Positions 63,462 to 64,000 of a stretch of 64,000 nucleotides of DNA are shown piece after piece. Each line of letters starts with the position of its first letter. Position 1 is the first letter of the stretch. This DNA comes from Achromobacter sp. RTa. GTDB lineage: Bacteria > Pseudomonadota > Gammaproteobacteria > Burkholderiales > Burkholderiaceae_B. The notes beneath the pieces were generated by a model, which was not told where the DNA came from, searched no databases, and worked only from the letters and a program-made list of their open reading frames with translations. The stretch covers positions 1 to 64,000 of the forward strand of contig NZ_JPYO01000003.1 of NCBI RefSeq assembly GCF_000757485.1. Direction: 5' to 3'. The position numbers were made by a program, and so were the translations under genes.

Positions 63462-64000
63462 CTAGCCGTCCTGGCCGCCGGGCGTCCGCTTGACGGCTGC
63501 CGGCCGCATGAAGCCGCCGATCTCCTTGAGATGATCGGGCGCGCTGCGGTTTTCGGCGGCCTGGCGGGTTCCGGCCAGCACCTCCTGGACAGGATGGTCC
63601 CGGTGCTCGGCCAGCGGGTCATGGGCGGGCAAGGCGGACGGCGAGCCGTCCGAGAAGATGCTGGGCGAACCGTCGCCGGGGGCGTCGAAAAGCGCCAAGG
63701 GGTCGGTGGCCGGACGCGACACCGCGGCATCTCCCGGCGGCAGGTGCTGCAAGGGATCTTCCGCGTTGCGGGCCTGCGCGGAGTCCAGGTCGAAGGGATG
63801 CGAGGAGACGTCCGGGGCGCTGCCTACGGGCAAGGTGCCCGGCCCGATCAGGTCGGCGAAAACATCGTCGTCGGCCACGGCCGCCGGAGCGGCCGCCTCG
63901 GCGCCGTGCCCGGACGCGTCCGCGCGCAGCCGGTAGCCGCCGATTTCCACTTCGTCGCCCGGATTCAATGGCACTTCCTGATCGTGCGCCACGGCGTGGC
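63462..64000 (-). CDS. FHA-domain type VI secretion protein (TagH/Fha-like), C-terminal part (partial)
   Basis: The frame is open through the right edge and ends with TAG at 63462. The first visible residues (HAVAHDQEVPLNPGDEVEIG, then GYRLRA) look like the last strands of a forkhead-associated domain (the hallmark NGxxV and GDxxxIG pattern). The remaining 165 residues are a low-complexity linker rich in Asp, Pro, Ala and Ser, with DPLALFDAPGDGSPSIFSD. Fha proteins are phosphothreonine-binding regulators of type VI secretion. A GTG at 63992 is not the true start, because the domain continues upstream. It converges on clpV with a 4-base gap. Confidence 0.72.
   Translation of the reverse strand, partial: HAVAHDQEVPLNPGDEVEIGGYRLRADASGHGAEAAAPAAVADDDVFADLIGPGTLPVGSAPDVSSHPFDLDSAQARNAEDPLQHLPPGDAAVSRPATDPLALFDAPGDGSPSIFSDGSPSALPAHDPLAEHRDHPVQEVLAGTRQAAENRSAPDHLKEIGGFMRPAAVKRTPGGQDG

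Noticed and set aside
60836-63730. 964-codon minus-strand open frame opposite clpV
   Set aside because: Antisense shadow of the AAA+ gene. It is very rich in Gln, Arg, His and Ala and lacks any recognisable domain.

Overview
The window reads as chromosomal DNA of a high-GC betaproteobacterium of the family Alcaligenaceae, close to Bordetella or Achromobacter. The basis is the ribosomal gene order ending rpsM-rpsK-rpsD-rpoA-rplQ with infA and a zinc-type rpmJ in between, an RpoA that looks nearly the same as my memory of the Bordetella pertussis protein (328 aa), and system II cytochrome c maturation genes (ResB/CcsA) behind hemB and engB. No sequence search was run, so the genus is an inference.

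Layout. (1) 1-5610: the end of tuf, rpsJ with its own terminator, then a separately promoted rplC-rplD-rplW-rplB-rpsS-rplV-rpsC-rplP-rpmC-rpsQ operon ending in a strong terminator. (2) 5611-16800: an accessory block lying between rpsQ and rplN. It holds an exported protein, a branched-chain amino-acid-type ABC transporter operon with an alpha/beta hydrolase and a divergent AraC regulator, a DUF2938 membrane protein facing an ArsR-rhodanese regulator across a perfect operator palindrome, an aldehyde dehydrogenase, and an aspartyl/asparaginyl beta-hydroxylase. (3) 16801-26230: a new promoter and the spc and alpha operons, rplN through rplQ, closed by a UUCG-loop terminator. (4) 26274-29157: a HIT protein and cutA-dsbD. 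(5) 29162-38398: an IclR regulator facing a FAD dehydrogenase-SDR-ABC transporter operon whose permease and ATPase are fused, then an EamA exporter. (6) 38419-44572: hemB and engB on one strand; a cytochrome c4-like protein, resB and ccsA on the other. This is a haem and cytochrome c supply block. (7) 44588-64000: a type VI secretion locus. A leftward tip operon encodes VgrG, a small membrane protein, a DUF2169-pentapeptide protein, a pentapeptide protein and a PAAR-like DUF4150 protein. A rightward structural operon encodes TssA, TssB, TssC, Hcp, TagJ, TssE, TssF, a DUF3540 protein, TssG and ClpV. A convergent FHA protein runs off the right end. The membrane-complex genes tssJKLM are not in the window.

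The ribosomal genes are ordinary in content but unusual in layout: rpsJ is cut off from the S10 operon, and S10 is cut off from spc by about 11 kb of metabolic and regulatory genes. The two ribosomal promoters created this way share a box at their -35 regions. The part least explained by known biology is the VgrG/DUF2169/pentapeptide/DUF4150/DUF3540 set in the secretion locus, together with the uncharacterised C-terminal extension of VgrG. No tRNA, rRNA, CRISPR array or insertion sequence was seen.
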